A DNA stretch of 64,000 nucleotides, taken from positions 496,001 to 560,000 of the forward strand of contig NW_027526506.1 of the NCBI RefSeq assembly GCF_052857255.1, given 5' to 3'. Positions 13,021-25,653 of the stretch are shown piece by piece. The DNA comes from Amblyomma americanum. Lineage: Eukaryota; Arthropoda; Arachnida; Ixodida; Ixodidae. The notes under the pieces are model-generated. The model saw nothing but the letters and a program-made list of their open reading frames with translations. It did not search any database and was not told the origin of the DNA. Each line of letters begins with the position of its first letter. The stretch's first letter is position 1. The position numbers and the translations under genes were made by a program.

Positions 13021-15251
13021 TTTCTTGAGCCAACCGAAGCTCTTCTTTTTCTTTCTGCTCGCACAATTCCCCTCTTTCATTAGCCAACCGAAGCTTCTCT
13101 TTTTCTTTCTGCTCGCACAATTCCCGCCTTTCTTGAGCTAACCGAAGCTCTTCTTTTTCTTTCTGCTCACACATATCCCGTCTTTCTTGAGCTAACCGAA
13201 GCACTTTTTCTTTCTGCTCGCACAATTCCCGTTTTTCATGAGCCAACCGAAGCTCTTCTTTTTCTTTTCTCGCACAATTCCCGTCTTTCTTGCGCCAACC
13301 GAAGCTCTTCTTTTTCTTTCTGCTTGCACAATTCTCGTCTCCCTTGAGCCAACCGAAGCTCTTCTATTTCTTTCTGCTCGCACAATTCCCGTCTTTTTTG
13401 AGCCAACCGAAGCTCTTCTTTTTCTTTTCTCGCACAATTCCCGTCTTTCTTGAGCCAACCGAAGCTCTTCTTTTTCTTTCTGCTCGCACAATTCCCGTCT
13501 TTTTTGAGCCAACCGAAGTTCTTCTTTTTCTTTCTGCTCAAACAATTCCCGTCTTTCTTGAGCCAACCGAAGCTCTTCTTTTTCTTTATGCTCGCCCAAT
13601 TCTCGTCTTTCCTGAGCCAATCTAAGCTCTTCCTTTTCTTTGTGCTCGCACAATTCCCGTCTTTCTTGAGCCAACCGAAGCTCTTCTTTTTCTTTCTACT
13701 GGCACTATTGACGTCTTGAGCGAATTAAAGCTCTTCTTTTTCTTTCTGCTCCCACAATTCCCGTCTTTCTTGAGCCAACCGAAGCTCTTCTTTTTCTTTC
13801 TGCTCATACATATCCCGTCTTTCTTGATCTAACCGAAGCTCTTTTTCTTTCTGCTCGCACAATTCTCGTCTTTCTTGAGCCAACCGAAGCTCTTCTTTTT
13901 CTTTTCTCGCACAATTCCCGTCTTTCTTGAGCCAACCGAAGCTCTTTTTTTCGTTCTGCTCGCATAATTCTCGTCTCTCTTGAGCCAACCGAAGCTCTTC
14001 TTTTTCTTACTGCTCGCACAATTCCCGTCTTTTTTGAGCCAACCGAAGTTCTTTTTCTTTCTGCTCAAACAATTCCCGTCTTTCTTGAGCCAACCGAAGC
14101 TCTTCTTTTTCTTTCTGCTCGAACAATTGCCGTCTTTCTTGAGCCAACCGAAGCTCCTCTTTTTCTTTCTGCTCGCACAATTGCCGTCTTTCTTGAGTCA
14201 ACCGAAGCTCTTCTTTTTCTTTCTGCTCGCAAAATTCCCGTCTTTCTTGAGCCAACCGAAGCTCTTCTTTTTCTTTCTGCTCAAACAATTCCCGTCTTTC
14301 TTGAGCCAACCGAAGCTCTTCTTTTTCTTTATGCTCGCCCAATTCTCGTCTTTCTTGAGCCAATCTAAGCTCTTCTTTTTCTTTGTGCTCGCACAATTCC
14401 CGTCTTTCTTGAGCCAACCGAAGCTCTTCTTTTTCTTTCTGCTCACACATATCCCGTCTTTCTTGATCTAACCGAAGCTCTTTTTCTTTCTGCTCGCACA
14501 ATTCTCGTCTTTCTTGAGCCAACCGAAGCTCTTCTTTTTCTTTTCTCGCACAATTCCCGTCTTTCTTGAGCCAACCGAAGCTCTTTTTTTTCGTTCTGCT
14601 CGCACAATTCTCGTCTCTCTTGAGCCAACCGAAGCTCTTCTTTTTCTTACTGCTCGCACAATTCCCGTCTTTTTTGAGCCAACCGAAGTTCTTTTTCTTT
14701 CTGCTCAAACAATTCCCGTCTTTCTTGAGCCAACCGAAGCTCTTCTTTTTCTTTCTACTGGCACTATTAACGTCTTGAGCGAATTAAAGCTCTTCTTTTT
14801 CTTCCTGCTCGCACAATTCCCGTCTTTCATGAGCCAACCGAAGCTCTTCTTTTTGTTTCTGCTCGCACAATTCCCGTCTCTTTTAAGCCAGCCGAAGGTC
14901 TTCTTTTATTTTCTGCTCGCACAATTCCCGTCTTTCTTGAGCCAACCGAAGCTCTTCTTTTTCTTTCTGCTCTTACAATTCCCGTCTTTCTTGAGCCAAC
15001 CGAAGCTCTTCTTTTTCTTTCTGCTCGCACAATACCCCTCTTTCATGAGCCAACCGAAGCTTCTCTTTTTCTTTCTGCTCGCACAATTCCCGCCTTTCTT
15101 GAGCTAACCGAAGCTCTTCTTTTTCTTTCTGCTCACACATATCCCGTCTTTCTTGAGCTAACCGAAGCACTTTTTCTTTCTGCTCGCACAATTCCCGTTT
15201 TTCTTGAGCCAACCGAAGCTCTTATTTTTCTTTTCTCGCAAAATTCCCGTC
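13021..15251. repeat. 2.23 kb higher-order block, copy 2
   Basis: This is the tandem partner of the preceding block with near-identical unit order. Differences are isolated: attgacg in the marker unit at 13,701, a tagccaacc change near 13,080, and one fewer T near 13,944. The block ends about 15,251, where the following sequence has cttgcgcc instead of the cttgagcc that begins the repeat at 13,021. Confidence 0.85.
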
Positions 15252-15399
15252 TTTCTTGCGCCAACCGAAGCTCTTCTTTTTCTTTCTGCTTGCACAATTC
15301 TCGTCTCCCTTGAGCCAACCGAAGCTCTTCTATTTCTTTCTGCTCGCACAATTCCCGTCTTTTTTGAGCCAACCGAAGTTCTTCTTTTTCTTCCTGCTC

Positions 15400-16240
15400 A
15401 CACAATTCCCGTCTTTCTTGAGCCAACCGAAGCTCTTCTTTTTCTTTCTGCTCGAACAATTGCCGTCTTTCTTGAGCCAACCGAAGCTCCTCTTTTTCTT
15501 TCTGCTCGCACAATTGCCGTCTTTCTTGAGTCAACCGAAGCTCTTCTTTTTCTTTCTGCTCGCAAAATTCCCGTCTTTCTTGAGCCAACCGAAGCTCTTC
15601 TTTTTCTTTCTGCTCCCACAATTCCCGTCTTTCTTGAGCCAACCGAAGCTCTTCTTTTTCTTTCTGCTCGCAGAAATGCAGTTTTTCTTGAGCAAACCGA
15701 AGCTCTTCTTTTTCTTTCTGCTCGCACAATTCCCGTCTTTATTGAGCCAACCGCAGCTCTTCTTTTTCTTTCTGCTCGTACAATTCCCGTCTTTCTTGAG
15801 CCAGCCGAAGCTCTTCTTTTTCTTTTCTCGCACAATTCCCGTCTTTTTTAAGCCAACCGAAGCTCTTCCTTTTCTTTCTGCTCGCACAATTCACGTATTT
15901 GTTGAGCCAACCGAAGCCTTTCTTTTTCTTTCTGTTCGCACAATTTCCGTCTTTTTTGAGCCAACCGAAGCTCTTCTTTTTCTTTCTGCTCGCACAATTC
16001 CCGTCTTTCTTGAGCCAACGGAAGCTCTTCTTTTTCTTTCTGCTCGCACAATTCCCGTCTTTCTCGAGCCAACCGAAGCTCTTCTTTTCCTTTCTGCTCG
16101 CACAATTGCCGTCTTTCTTGAGCCACTCTAAGCTCTTCTTTTTCTTTCTGCTCGCACAATTCCCGTCTTTCTTGAGCCGACCGAAGCTCTTCTTTTTCTT
16201 TCTGCTCCCACAATTCCCGTCTTTCTTGAGCCAACCGAAG
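15400..16240. repeat. Segment repeated 4.18 kb downstream (19.58-20.3 kb)
   Basis: The unit order, including the cgcagaaatgcag unit, the 52-bp unit and the gtatttgttgagcc unit (15,899 and 20,077), recurs at an offset of 4,178 bp. Past about 16,050 the downstream copy lacks two units present here, so the offset falls to about 4,071 bp near 16,850/20,924. It is a dispersed duplication within the array with a whole-unit deletion in one copy. Confidence 0.75.
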
Positions 16241-17921
16241 CGCTTCTTTTTCTTTCTGCTCGCAGAAATGCAGTTTTTCTTGAGCAAACCGAAGCTCTTT
16301 TTTTTCTTTCTGCTCGCACAATTCCCGTCTTTATTGAGCCAACCGCAGCTCTTCTTTTTCTTTCTGCTCGTACAATTCCCGTCTTTCTTGAGCCAGCCGA
16401 AGCTCTTCTTTTTCTTTCTGCTCAAACAATTCCCGTCTTTCTTGAGCCAACCTCAGCTCTTCTTTTTCTTTCTGCTCGCACAATTCGCGTCTTTTTTGAG
16501 CCAACTGAAGCCTTTCTTTTTCTTTCTGCTCACACCATTCCCGTCTTTTTTTGTGACAACCGAAGCTCTACTTTTTCTTTCTGCTCACACATATCCCGTC
16601 TTTCTTGATCTAACCGAAGCTCTTTTTCTTTCTGCTCGCACAATTCTCGTCTTTCTTGAGCCAACCGAAGCTCTTCTGTTTCTTTTCTCGCACAATTCCC
16701 GTCTTTCTTGAGCCAACCGAAGCTCTTTTTTTTCTTTCTGCTCGCACAATTCTCGTCTCTCTTGAGCCAACCGAAGCTCTTCTTTTTATTTCTGCTCGCA
16801 CAATTGCCGTCTTTTTTGAGCCAACCGAAGTTCTTCTTTTTCTTTCTGCTCAAACAATTCCCGTCTTTCTTGAGCCAACCGAAGCTCTTCTTTTTCTTTC
16901 TGCTCGCCCAATTCTCGTCTTTCTTGAGCCAATCTAAGCTCTTCTTTTTCTTTGTGCTCGCACAATTCCCGTCTTTCTTGAGCCAACCGAAGCTCTTCTT
17001 TTTCTTTCTACTGGCACTATTAACGTCTTGAGCGAATTAAAGCTCTTCTTTTTCTTCCTGCTCGCACAATTCCCGTCTTTCTTGAGCCAACCGAAGCTCT
17101 TCTTTTTCTTTCTGCTCTTACAATTCCCGTCTTTCTTGAGCCAAGCGAAGCTCTTCTTTTTCTTTCTGCTCGCACAATTCCCCTCTTTCATGAGCCAACC
17201 GAAGCTTCTCTTTTTCTTTCTGCTCGCACAATTCCCGCCTTTCTTGAGCTAACCGAAGCTCTTCTTTTTCTTTCTGCTCACACATATCCCGTCTTTCTTG
17301 AGCTAACCGAAGCTCTTTTTCTTTCTGCTCGCACAATTCCCGTTTTTTTTTGCGCGAACCCAAGCTCTCCTTTTTTTTTTCTCGCACAATTCCCGTCTTT
17401 CTTGAGCCAACCAAAGCTCTTCTTTTTCTTTCTGCTTGCACAATTCTCTTCTCCCTTGAGCCAACCGAAGCTCTTCTTTTTCTTTCTGCTCGCACAATTC
17501 CCGTCTTTTTTTAGCCAACCGAAGTTCTTCTTTTTCTTTCTGCTCACACAATTCCCGTCTTTCTTGAGCAAACCGAAGCTCTTCTTTTTCTTTCTGCTCG
17601 AACAATTGCCGTCTTTCTTGAGCCAACAAAAGCTCCTCTTTTTCTTTCTGCTCGCACAATTGCCGTCTTTCTTGAGCCAACCGAAGCTCTTCTTTTTCTT
17701 TCTGCTCGCAAAATTCCCGTCTTTCTTGAGCCAACCGAAGCTCTTCTTTTTCTTTCTGCTCTTACAATTCCCGTCTTTCTTGAGCCAACCGAAGCTCTTC
17801 TTTTTCTTTCTGCTCGCACAATTCCCCTCTTTCATGAGCGAACCGAAGCTTCTCTTTTTCTTTCTGCTCGCACAATTCCCGCCTTTCTTGAGCTAACCGA
17901 AGCTCTTCTTTTTCTTTCTGC

Positions 17922-18938
17922 TCACACATATCCCGTCTTTCTTGAGCTAACCGAAGCACGTTTTCTTTCTGCTCGCACAATTCCCGTTTTTCTTGAGCCA
18001 ACCGAAGCTCTTCTTTTTCTTTTCTCGCACAATTCCTCTCTTTCTTGCGCCAACCGAAGCTCTTCTTTTTCTTTCTGCTTGCACAATTCTCGTCTCCCTT
18101 GAGCCAACCGAAGCTCTTCTATTTCTTTCTGCTCGCACAATTCCCGTCTTTTTTGAGCCAACCGAAGTTCTTCTTTTTCTTTCTGCTCACACAATTCCCG
18201 TCTTTCTTGAGCCAACCGAAGCTCTTCTTTTTCTTTCTGCTCGAACAATTGCCGTCTTTCTTGAGCCAACCGAAGCTCCTCTTTTTCTTTCTGCTCGCAC
18301 AATTGCCGTCTTTCTTGAGTCAACCGAAGCTCTTCTTTTTCTTTCTGCTCGCAAAATTCCCGTCTTTCTTGAGCCAACCGAAGCTCTTCTTTTTCTTTCT
18401 GCTCCCACAATTCTCGTCTCTCTTGAGCCAACCGAAGCTCTTCTTTTTCTTTCTGCTCGCACAATTCCCGTCTTTTTTGAGCCAACCGAAGTTCTTCTTT
18501 TTCTTTCTGCTCAAACAATTCCCGACTTTCTTGAGCCCACCGAAGCTCTTCTTTTTCTTTATGCCCGCCAAATTCTCGTCTTTCTTGAGCCAATCTAAGC
18601 TCTTCTTTTTCTTTGTGCTCGCACAATTCCCGTCTTTCTTGAGCCAACCGAAGCTCTTCTTTTTCTTTCTGCTCACATATATCCCGTCTTTCTTGATCTA
18701 ACCGAAGCTCTTTTTCTTTCTGCTCGCACAATTCTCGTCTTTCTTGAGCCAACCGAAGCTCCTCTTTTTCTTTTCTCGCACAATTCCCGTCTTTCTTGAG
18801 CCAACCGAAGCTCTTTTTTTTTGTTCTGCTCGCACAATTCTCGTCTCTCTTGAGCCAACCGAAGCTCTTCTTTTTCTTACTGGTCGCACAATTCCCGTCT
18901 TTTTTGAGCCAACCGAAGTTCTTTTTCTTTCTGCTCAA
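17922..18938 (-). pseudogene. 338-codon minus-strand open stretch with about 250 ERREL residues
   Basis: KSF residues 1-56 change to ERREL at the 52-bp unit near 18,771. ERREL continues for about 250 residues, roughly 14 consecutive repeats, to the next 52-bp unit near 18,018. RAS then runs to a TGA at 17,922 in a cacacatatcc unit. This is among the longest continuous ERREL segments in the window. It shows position-6 variants (Cys, Phe, Trp, Gly) and one 17-residue repeat. If any part of the array still encodes a helical repeat polypeptide, segments like this are the best candidates, but no start codon context supports it. Confidence 0.15.
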
Positions 18939-19916
18939 ACAATTCCCGTCTTTCTTGAGCCAACCGAAGCTCTTCTTTTTCTTTCTACTGGCACTATTAA
19001 CGTCTTGAGCGAATTAAAGCTCTTCTTTTTCTTCCTGCTCGCACAATTCCCGTCTTTCATGAGCCAACCGAAGCTCTTCTTTTTGTTTCTGCTCGCACAA
19101 TTGCCGTCTCTTTTAAGCCAGCCGAAGGTCTTCTTTTATTTTCTGCTCGCACAATTCCCGTCTTTCTTGAGCCAACCGAAGCTCTTCTTTTTCTTTCTGC
19201 TCTTACAATTCCCGTCTTTCTTGAGCCAACCGAAGCTCTTCTTTTTCATTCTGCTCGCACAATTCCCCTCTTTCATGAGCCAACCGAAGCTTTTCTTTTT
19301 CTTCCTGCTCGCACAATTCCCGCCTTTCTTGAGCTAACCGAAGCTCTTCTTTTTCTTTCTGCTCACACATATCCCGTCTTTCTTGAGCTAACCGAAGCAC
19401 TTTTTCTTTCTGCTCGCACAATTCCCGTTTTTCTTGAGCCAACCGAAGTTCTTCTTTTTCTTTCTGCTTGCACAATTCTCGTCTCCCTTGAGCCGACCGA
19501 AGCTCTTCTATTTCTTTCTGCTCGCATAATTCCCGTCTTTTTTGAGCCAACCGAAGTTCTTCTTTTTCTTTCTGCTCACACAATTCCCGTCTTTCTTGAG
19601 CCAACCGAAGCTCTTCTTTTTCTTTCTGCTCGAACAATTGCCGTCTTTCTTGAGCCAACCGAAGCTCCTCTTTTTCTTTCTGCTCGCACAATTGCCGTCT
19701 TTCTTGAGTCAACCGAAGCTCTTCTTTTTCTTTCTGCTCGCAAAATTCCCGTCTTTCTTGAGCCAACCGAAGCTCTTCTTTTTCTTTCTGCTCCCACAAT
19801 TCCCGTCTTTCTTGAGCCAACCGAAGCTCTTCTTTTTCTTTCTGCTCGCAGAAATGCAGTTTTTCTTGAGCAAACCGAAGCTCTTCTTTTTCTTTCTGCT
19901 CGCACAATTCCCGTCT

Positions 19917-20924
19917 TTATTGAGCCAACGGCAGCTCTTCTTTTTCTTTCTGCTCGTACAATTCCCGTCTTTCTTGAGCCAGCCGAAGCTCTTCTTTTTC
20001 TTTTCTCGCACAATTCCCGTCTTTTTTAAGCCAACCGAAGCTCTTCCTTTTCTTTCTGCTCGCACAATTCACGTATTTGTTGAGCCAACCGAAGCCTTTC
20101 TTTTTCTTTCTGTTCGCACAATTTCCGTCTTTTTTGAGCCAACCGAAGCTCTTCTTTTTCTTTCTGCTCGCACAATTCCCGTCTTTCTTGAGCCAACGGA
20201 AGCTCTTCTTTTTCTTTCTGCTCGCACAATTCCCGTCTTTCTTGAGCCGACCGAAGCTCTTCTTTTTCTTTCTGCTCCCACAATTCCCGTCTTTCTTGAG
20301 CCAACCGAAGCGCTTCTTTTTCTTTCTGCTCGCAGAAATGCAGTTTTTCTTGAGCAAACCGAAGCTCTTTTTTTTTCTTTCTGCTCGCACAATTCCCGTC
20401 TTTATTGAGCCAACCGCAGCTCTTCTTTTTCTTTCTGCTCGTACAATTCCCGTCTTTCTTGAGCCAGCCGAAGCTCTTCTTTTTCTTTCTGCTGAAACAA
20501 TTCCCGTCTTTCTTGAGCCAACCTCAGCTCTTCTTTTTCTTTCTGCTCGCACAATTCGCGTCTTTTTTGAGCCAACTGAAGCCTTTCTTTTTCTTTCTGC
20601 TCGCACCATTCCCGTCTTTTTTTGAGACAACCGAAGCTCTACTTTTTCTTTCTGCTCACACATATCCCGTCTTTCTTGATCTAACCGAAGCTCTTTTTCT
20701 TTCTGCTCGCACAATTCCCGTCTTTCTTGAGCCAACCGAAGCTCTTCTGTTTCTTTTCTCGCACAATTCCCGTCTTTCTTGAGCCAACCGAAGCTCTTTT
20801 TTTTCTTTCTGCTCGCACAATTCTCGTCTCTCTTGAGCCAACCGAAGCTCATCTTTTTATTTCTGCTCGCACAATTCCCGTCTTTTTTGAGCCAACCGAA
20901 GTTCTTCTTTTTCTTTCTGCTCAA
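19917..20924 (-). pseudogene. 335-codon minus-strand open stretch crossing all three frames
   Basis: KSF (residues 1-56) passes to ERREL at a 52-bp unit near 20,755, then to RAS at an extra T near 20,620, then to KSF at a long T run near 20,368, then back to ERREL at a 52-bp unit near 19,999. It ends at the TAA of a gtctttattgag unit at 19,917. The extra T near 20,620 is the uncompensated form of a unit that carries a cancelling one-base loss at 24.65, 27.82 and 30.12 kb. It is a decayed array segment. Confidence 0.12.
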
Positions 20925-21636
20925 ACAATTCCCGTCTTTCTTGAGCCAACCGAAGCTCTTCTTTTTCTTTATGCTCGCCCAATTCTCGTCTTTCTTGAGC
21001 CAATCTAAGCTCTTCTTTTTCTTTGTGCTCGCACAATTCCCGTCTTTCTTGAGCCAACCGAAGCTCTTCTTTTTCTTTCTACTGGCACTATTAACGTCTT
21101 GAGCGAATTAAAGCTCTCCTTTTTCTTCCTGCTCGCACAATTCCCGTCTTTCATGAGCCAACCGAAGCTCTTCTTTTTGTTTCTGCTCGCACAATTCCCG
21201 TCTCTTTTAGGCCAACCGAAGCTCTTCTTTTATTTACTGCTCGCACAATTCCCGTCTTTCTTGAGCCAACCGAAGCTCTTCTTTTTCTTTCTGCTCTTAC
21301 AATTCCCGTCTTTCTTGAGCCAAGCGAATCTCTTCTTTTTCTTTCTGCTCGCACAATTCCCCTCTTTCATGAGCCAACCGAAGCTTCTCTTTTTCTTTCT
21401 GCTCGCACAATTCCCGCCTTTCTTGAGCTAACCGAAGCTCTTCTTTTTCTTTCTGCTCACACATATCCCGTCTTTCTTGAGCTAACCGAAGCTCTTCTTT
21501 TTCTTTCTGCTCGCACAATTCCCGTCTTTTTTGAGCCAACCGAAGCTCTTCTTTTTCTTTCTGCTCGAACAATTGCCGTCTTTCTTGAGCCAACCGAAGC
21601 TCCTCTTTTTCTTTCTGCTCGCACAATTGCCGTCTT
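20240..21636. repeat. 1,397-bp higher-order block, copy 1
   Basis: Anchors 20,405/21,802, 20,779/22,176, 21,084/22,481 and 21,099/22,496 all give an offset of 1,397 bp. The junction to copy 2 lies in a unit reading attgccgtctttcttgagcc with a following gacc. Each copy carries one marker unit. Single-base differences between copies are visible, for example aattcccg at 20,715 against aattaccg at 22,112. Confidence 0.85.
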
Positions 21637-23033
21637 TCTTGAGCCGACCGAAGCTCTTCTTTTTCTTTCTGCTCCCACAATTCCCGTCTTTCTTGAGCCA
21701 ACCGAAGCGCTTCTTTTTCTTTCTGCTCGCAGAAATGCAGTTTTTCTTGAGCAAACCGAAGCTCTTTTTTTTTCTTTCTGCTCGCACAATTCCCGTCTTT
21801 ATTGAGCCAACCGCAGCTCTTCTTTTTCTTTCTGCTCGTACAATTCCCGTCTTTCTTGAGCCAGCCGAAGCTCTTCTTTTTCTTTCTGCTGAAACAATTC
21901 CCGTCTTTCTTGAGCCAACCTCAGCTCTTCTTTTTCTTTCTGCTCGCACAATTCGCGTCTTTTTTGAGCCAACTGAAGCCTTTCTTTTTCTTTCTGCTCG
22001 CACCATTCCCGTCTTTTTTTGAGACAACCGAAGCTCTACTTTTTCTTTCTGCTCACACATATCCCGTCTTTCTTGATCTAACCGAAGCTCTTTTTCTTTC
22101 TGCTCGCACAATTACCGTCTTTCTTGAGCCAACCGAAGCTCTTCTGTTTCTTTTCTCGCACAATTCCCGTCTTTCTTGAGCCAACCGAAGCTCTTTTTTT
22201 TCTTTCTGCTCGCACAATTCTCGTCTCTCTTGAGCCAACCGAAGCTCATCTTTTTATTTCTGCTCGCACAATTCCCGTCTTTTTTGAGCCAACCGAAGTT
22301 CTTCTTTTTCTTTCTGCTCAAACAATTCCCGTCTTTCTTGAGCCAACCGAAGCTCTTCTTTTTCTTTATGCTCGCCCAATTCTCGTCTTTCTTGAGCCAA
22401 TCTAAGCTCTTCTTTTTCTTTGTGCTCGCACAATTCCCGTCTTTCTTGAGCCAACCGAAGCTCTTCTTTTTCTTTCTACTGGCACTATTAACGTCTTGAG
22501 CGAATTAAAGCTCTTCTTTTTCTTCCTGCTCGCACAATTCCCGTCTTTCATGAGCCAACCGAAGCTCTTCTTTTTGTTTCTGCTCGCACAATTCCCGTCT
22601 CTTTTAGGCCAACCGAAGCTCTTCTTTTATTTACTGCTCGCACAATTCCCGTCTTTCTTGAGCCAACCGAAGCTCTTCTTTTTCTTTCTGCTCTTACAAT
22701 TCCCGTCTTTCTTGAGCAAAGCGAATCTCTTCTTTTTCTTTCTGCTCGCACAATTCCCCTCTTTCATGAGCCAACCGAAGCTTCTCTTTTTCTTTCTGCT
22801 CGCACAATTCCCGCCTTTCTTGAGCTAACCGAAGCTCTTCTTTTTCTTTCTGCTCACACATATCCCGTCTTTCTTGAGCTAACCGAAGCTCTTCTTTTTC
22901 TTTCTGCTCGCACAATTCCCGTCTTTTTTGAGCCAACCGAAGCTCTTCTTTTTCTTTCTGCTCGAACAATTGCCGTCTTTCTTGAGCCAACCGAAGCTCC
23001 TCTTTTTCTTTCTGCTCGCACAATTGCCGTCTT
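21637..23033. repeat. 1,397-bp higher-order block, copy 2
   Basis: This is the tandem partner of the preceding block with the same order of variant units and the same total length. It ends near 23,033, where the sequence continues with gagccaacc in place of the gagccgacc that opens the block. Confidence 0.85.
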
Positions 23034-25653
23034 TCTTGAGCCAACCGAAGCTCTTCTTTTTCTTTCTGCTCCCACAATTCCCGTCTTTCTTGACCCAACC
23101 GAAGCTCTTCTTTTTCTTTCTGCTCGCAGAAATGCAGTTTTTCTTGAGCAAACCGAAGCTCTTCTTTTTCTTTCTGCTCGCACAATTCCTGTCTTTATTG
23201 AGCCAACCGCAGCTCTTCTTTTTCTTTCTGCTCGCACAATTCCCGTCCTTTTTGAGCCAACCGGAGCTCTTCTTTTTCTTTCTGCTCCCACAATTCCCGT
23301 CTTTCTTGAGCCAACCGAAGCTCTTCTTTTTCTTTCTGCTCACACATATCCCGTCTTTCTTGATCTAACCGAAGCTCTTTTTCTTTCTGCTCGCACAATT
23401 CTCGTCTTTCTTGAGCCAACCGAAGCTCTTCTTTTTCTTTTCTCGCACAATTCTCGTCTCTCTTGAGCCAACCGAAGCTCTTCTTTTTCTTTCTGCTCGC
23501 ACAAATCCAGTTTTTCTTGAGCCAATCGAAGCTGTTCTTTTTCTTTCTGCTCGCAAAATTCCCGTCTTTATTGAGCCAACCGCAGCTCTTTTGTTCTTTC
23601 TGCTCGCACAATTTCCGCCTTCTTTGAGCCAACCGAAGCTCTTCTTTTTCTTTCTGCTCGCACAATTCCCGTCTTTCTTGAGCCAACCGAAGCTCTTCTT
23701 TTTCTTTCTGCTCCCACAATTCCCGTCTTTCTTGAGCCAACCGAAGCTCTTCTTTTTCTTTCTGCTCGCAGAAATGCAGTTTTTCGTGAGCAAACCGAAG
23801 CTCTTCTTTTTCTTTCTGCTCGCACAATTCCCGTCTTTATTGAGCCAACCGCTGCTCTTCTTTTTCTTTCTGCTCGTACAATTCCCATCTTTCTTGAGCC
23901 AGCCGAAGCTCTTCTTTTTCTTTTCTCGCACAATTCCCGTCTTTTTTAAGCCAACCGAAGCTCTTCCTTTTCTTTCTGCTCGCACAATTCACGTATTTGT
24001 TGAGCCAACCGAAGCCTTTCTTTTTCTTTCTGTTCGCACAATTTCCGTCTTTTTTGAGCCAACCGAAGCTCTTCTTTTTCTTTCTGCTCGCACAATTCCC
24101 GTCTTTCTTGAGCCAACGGAAGCTCTTCTTTTTCTTTCTGCTCGCACAATTCCCGTCTTTCTCGAGCCAACCGAAGCTCTTCTTTTTCTTTCTGCTCGCA
24201 CAATTGCCGTCTTTCTTGAGCCAATCTAAGCTCTTCTTTTTCTTTCTGCTCGCACAATTCCCGTCTTTCTTGAGCCGACCGAAGCTCTTCTTTTTCTTTC
24301 TGCTCCCACAATTCCCGTCTTTCTTGAGCCAACCGAAGCGCTTCTTTTTCTTTCTGCTCGCAGAAATGCAGTTTTTCTTGAGCCAACCGAAGCTCTTTTT
24401 TTTCTTTCTGCTCGCACAATTCCCGTCTTTATTGAGCCAACCGCAGCTCTTCTTTTTCTTTCTGCTCGTACAATTCCCGTCTTTCTTGAGCCAGCCGAAG
24501 CTCTTCTATTTCTTTCTGGTCAAACAATTCCCGTTTTTCTTGAGCCAACCTCAGCTCTTCTTTTTCTTTCTGCTCGCACAATTCGCGTCTTTTATGAGCC
24601 AACTGAAGCCTTTCTTTTTCTTTCTGCTCGCACCATTCCCGTCTTTTTTTGAGACAACGAAGCTCTACTTTTTCTTTCTGCTCACACATATCCCGTCTTT
24701 CTTGATCTAACCGAAGCTCTTTTTCTTTCTGCTCGCACAATTCTCGTCTTTCTTGAGCCAACCGAAGCTCTTCTGTTTCTTTTCTGCTCGCACAATTCCC
24801 GTCTTTTTTGAGCCAACCGAAGTTCTTCTTTTTCTTTCTGCTCAAACAATTCCCGTCTTTCTTGAGCCAACCGAAGCTGTTCTTTTTCTTTATGCTCGCC
24901 CAATTCTCGTCTTTCTTGAGCCAATCTAAGCTCTTCTTTTTCTTTGTGCTCGCACAATTCCCGTCTTTCTTGAGCCAACCGAAGCTCTTCTTTTTCTTTC
25001 TACTGGCACTATTAACGTCTTGAGCGAATTAAAGCTCTTCTTTTTCTTCCTGTTCGCACAATTCCCGTCTTTCATGAGCCAACCGAAGCTCTTCTTTTTG
25101 TTTCTGCTCGCACAATTCCCGTCTCTTTTAGGCCAACCGAAGCTCTTCTTTTATTTACTGCTCGCACAATTCCCGTCTTTCTTGAGCCAACCGAAGCTCT
25201 TCTTTTTCTTTCTGCTCTTACAATTCCCGTCTTTCTTGAGCCAAGCGAAGCTCTTCTTTTTCTTTCTGCTCGCACAATTCCCCTCTTTCATGAGCCAACC
25301 GAAGCTTCTCTTTTTCTTTCTGCTCGCACAATTCCCGCCTTTCTTGAGCTAACCGAAGCTCTTCTTTTTCTTTCTGCTCACACATATCCCGTCTTTCTTG
25401 AGCTAACCGAAGCTCTTTTTCTTTCTGCTCGCACAATTCCCGTTTTTTTTGAGCCAACCCAAGCTCTTCTTTTTTTTTCTCGCACAATTCCCGTCTTTCT
25501 TGAGCCAACCAAAGCTCTTCTTTTTCTTTCTGCTTGCACAATTCTCTTCTCCCTTGAGCCAACCGAAGCTCTTCTTTTTCTTTCTGCTCGCACAATTCCC
25601 GTCTTTTTTTAGCCAACCGAAGTTCTTCTTTTTCTTTCTGCTCACACAATTCC

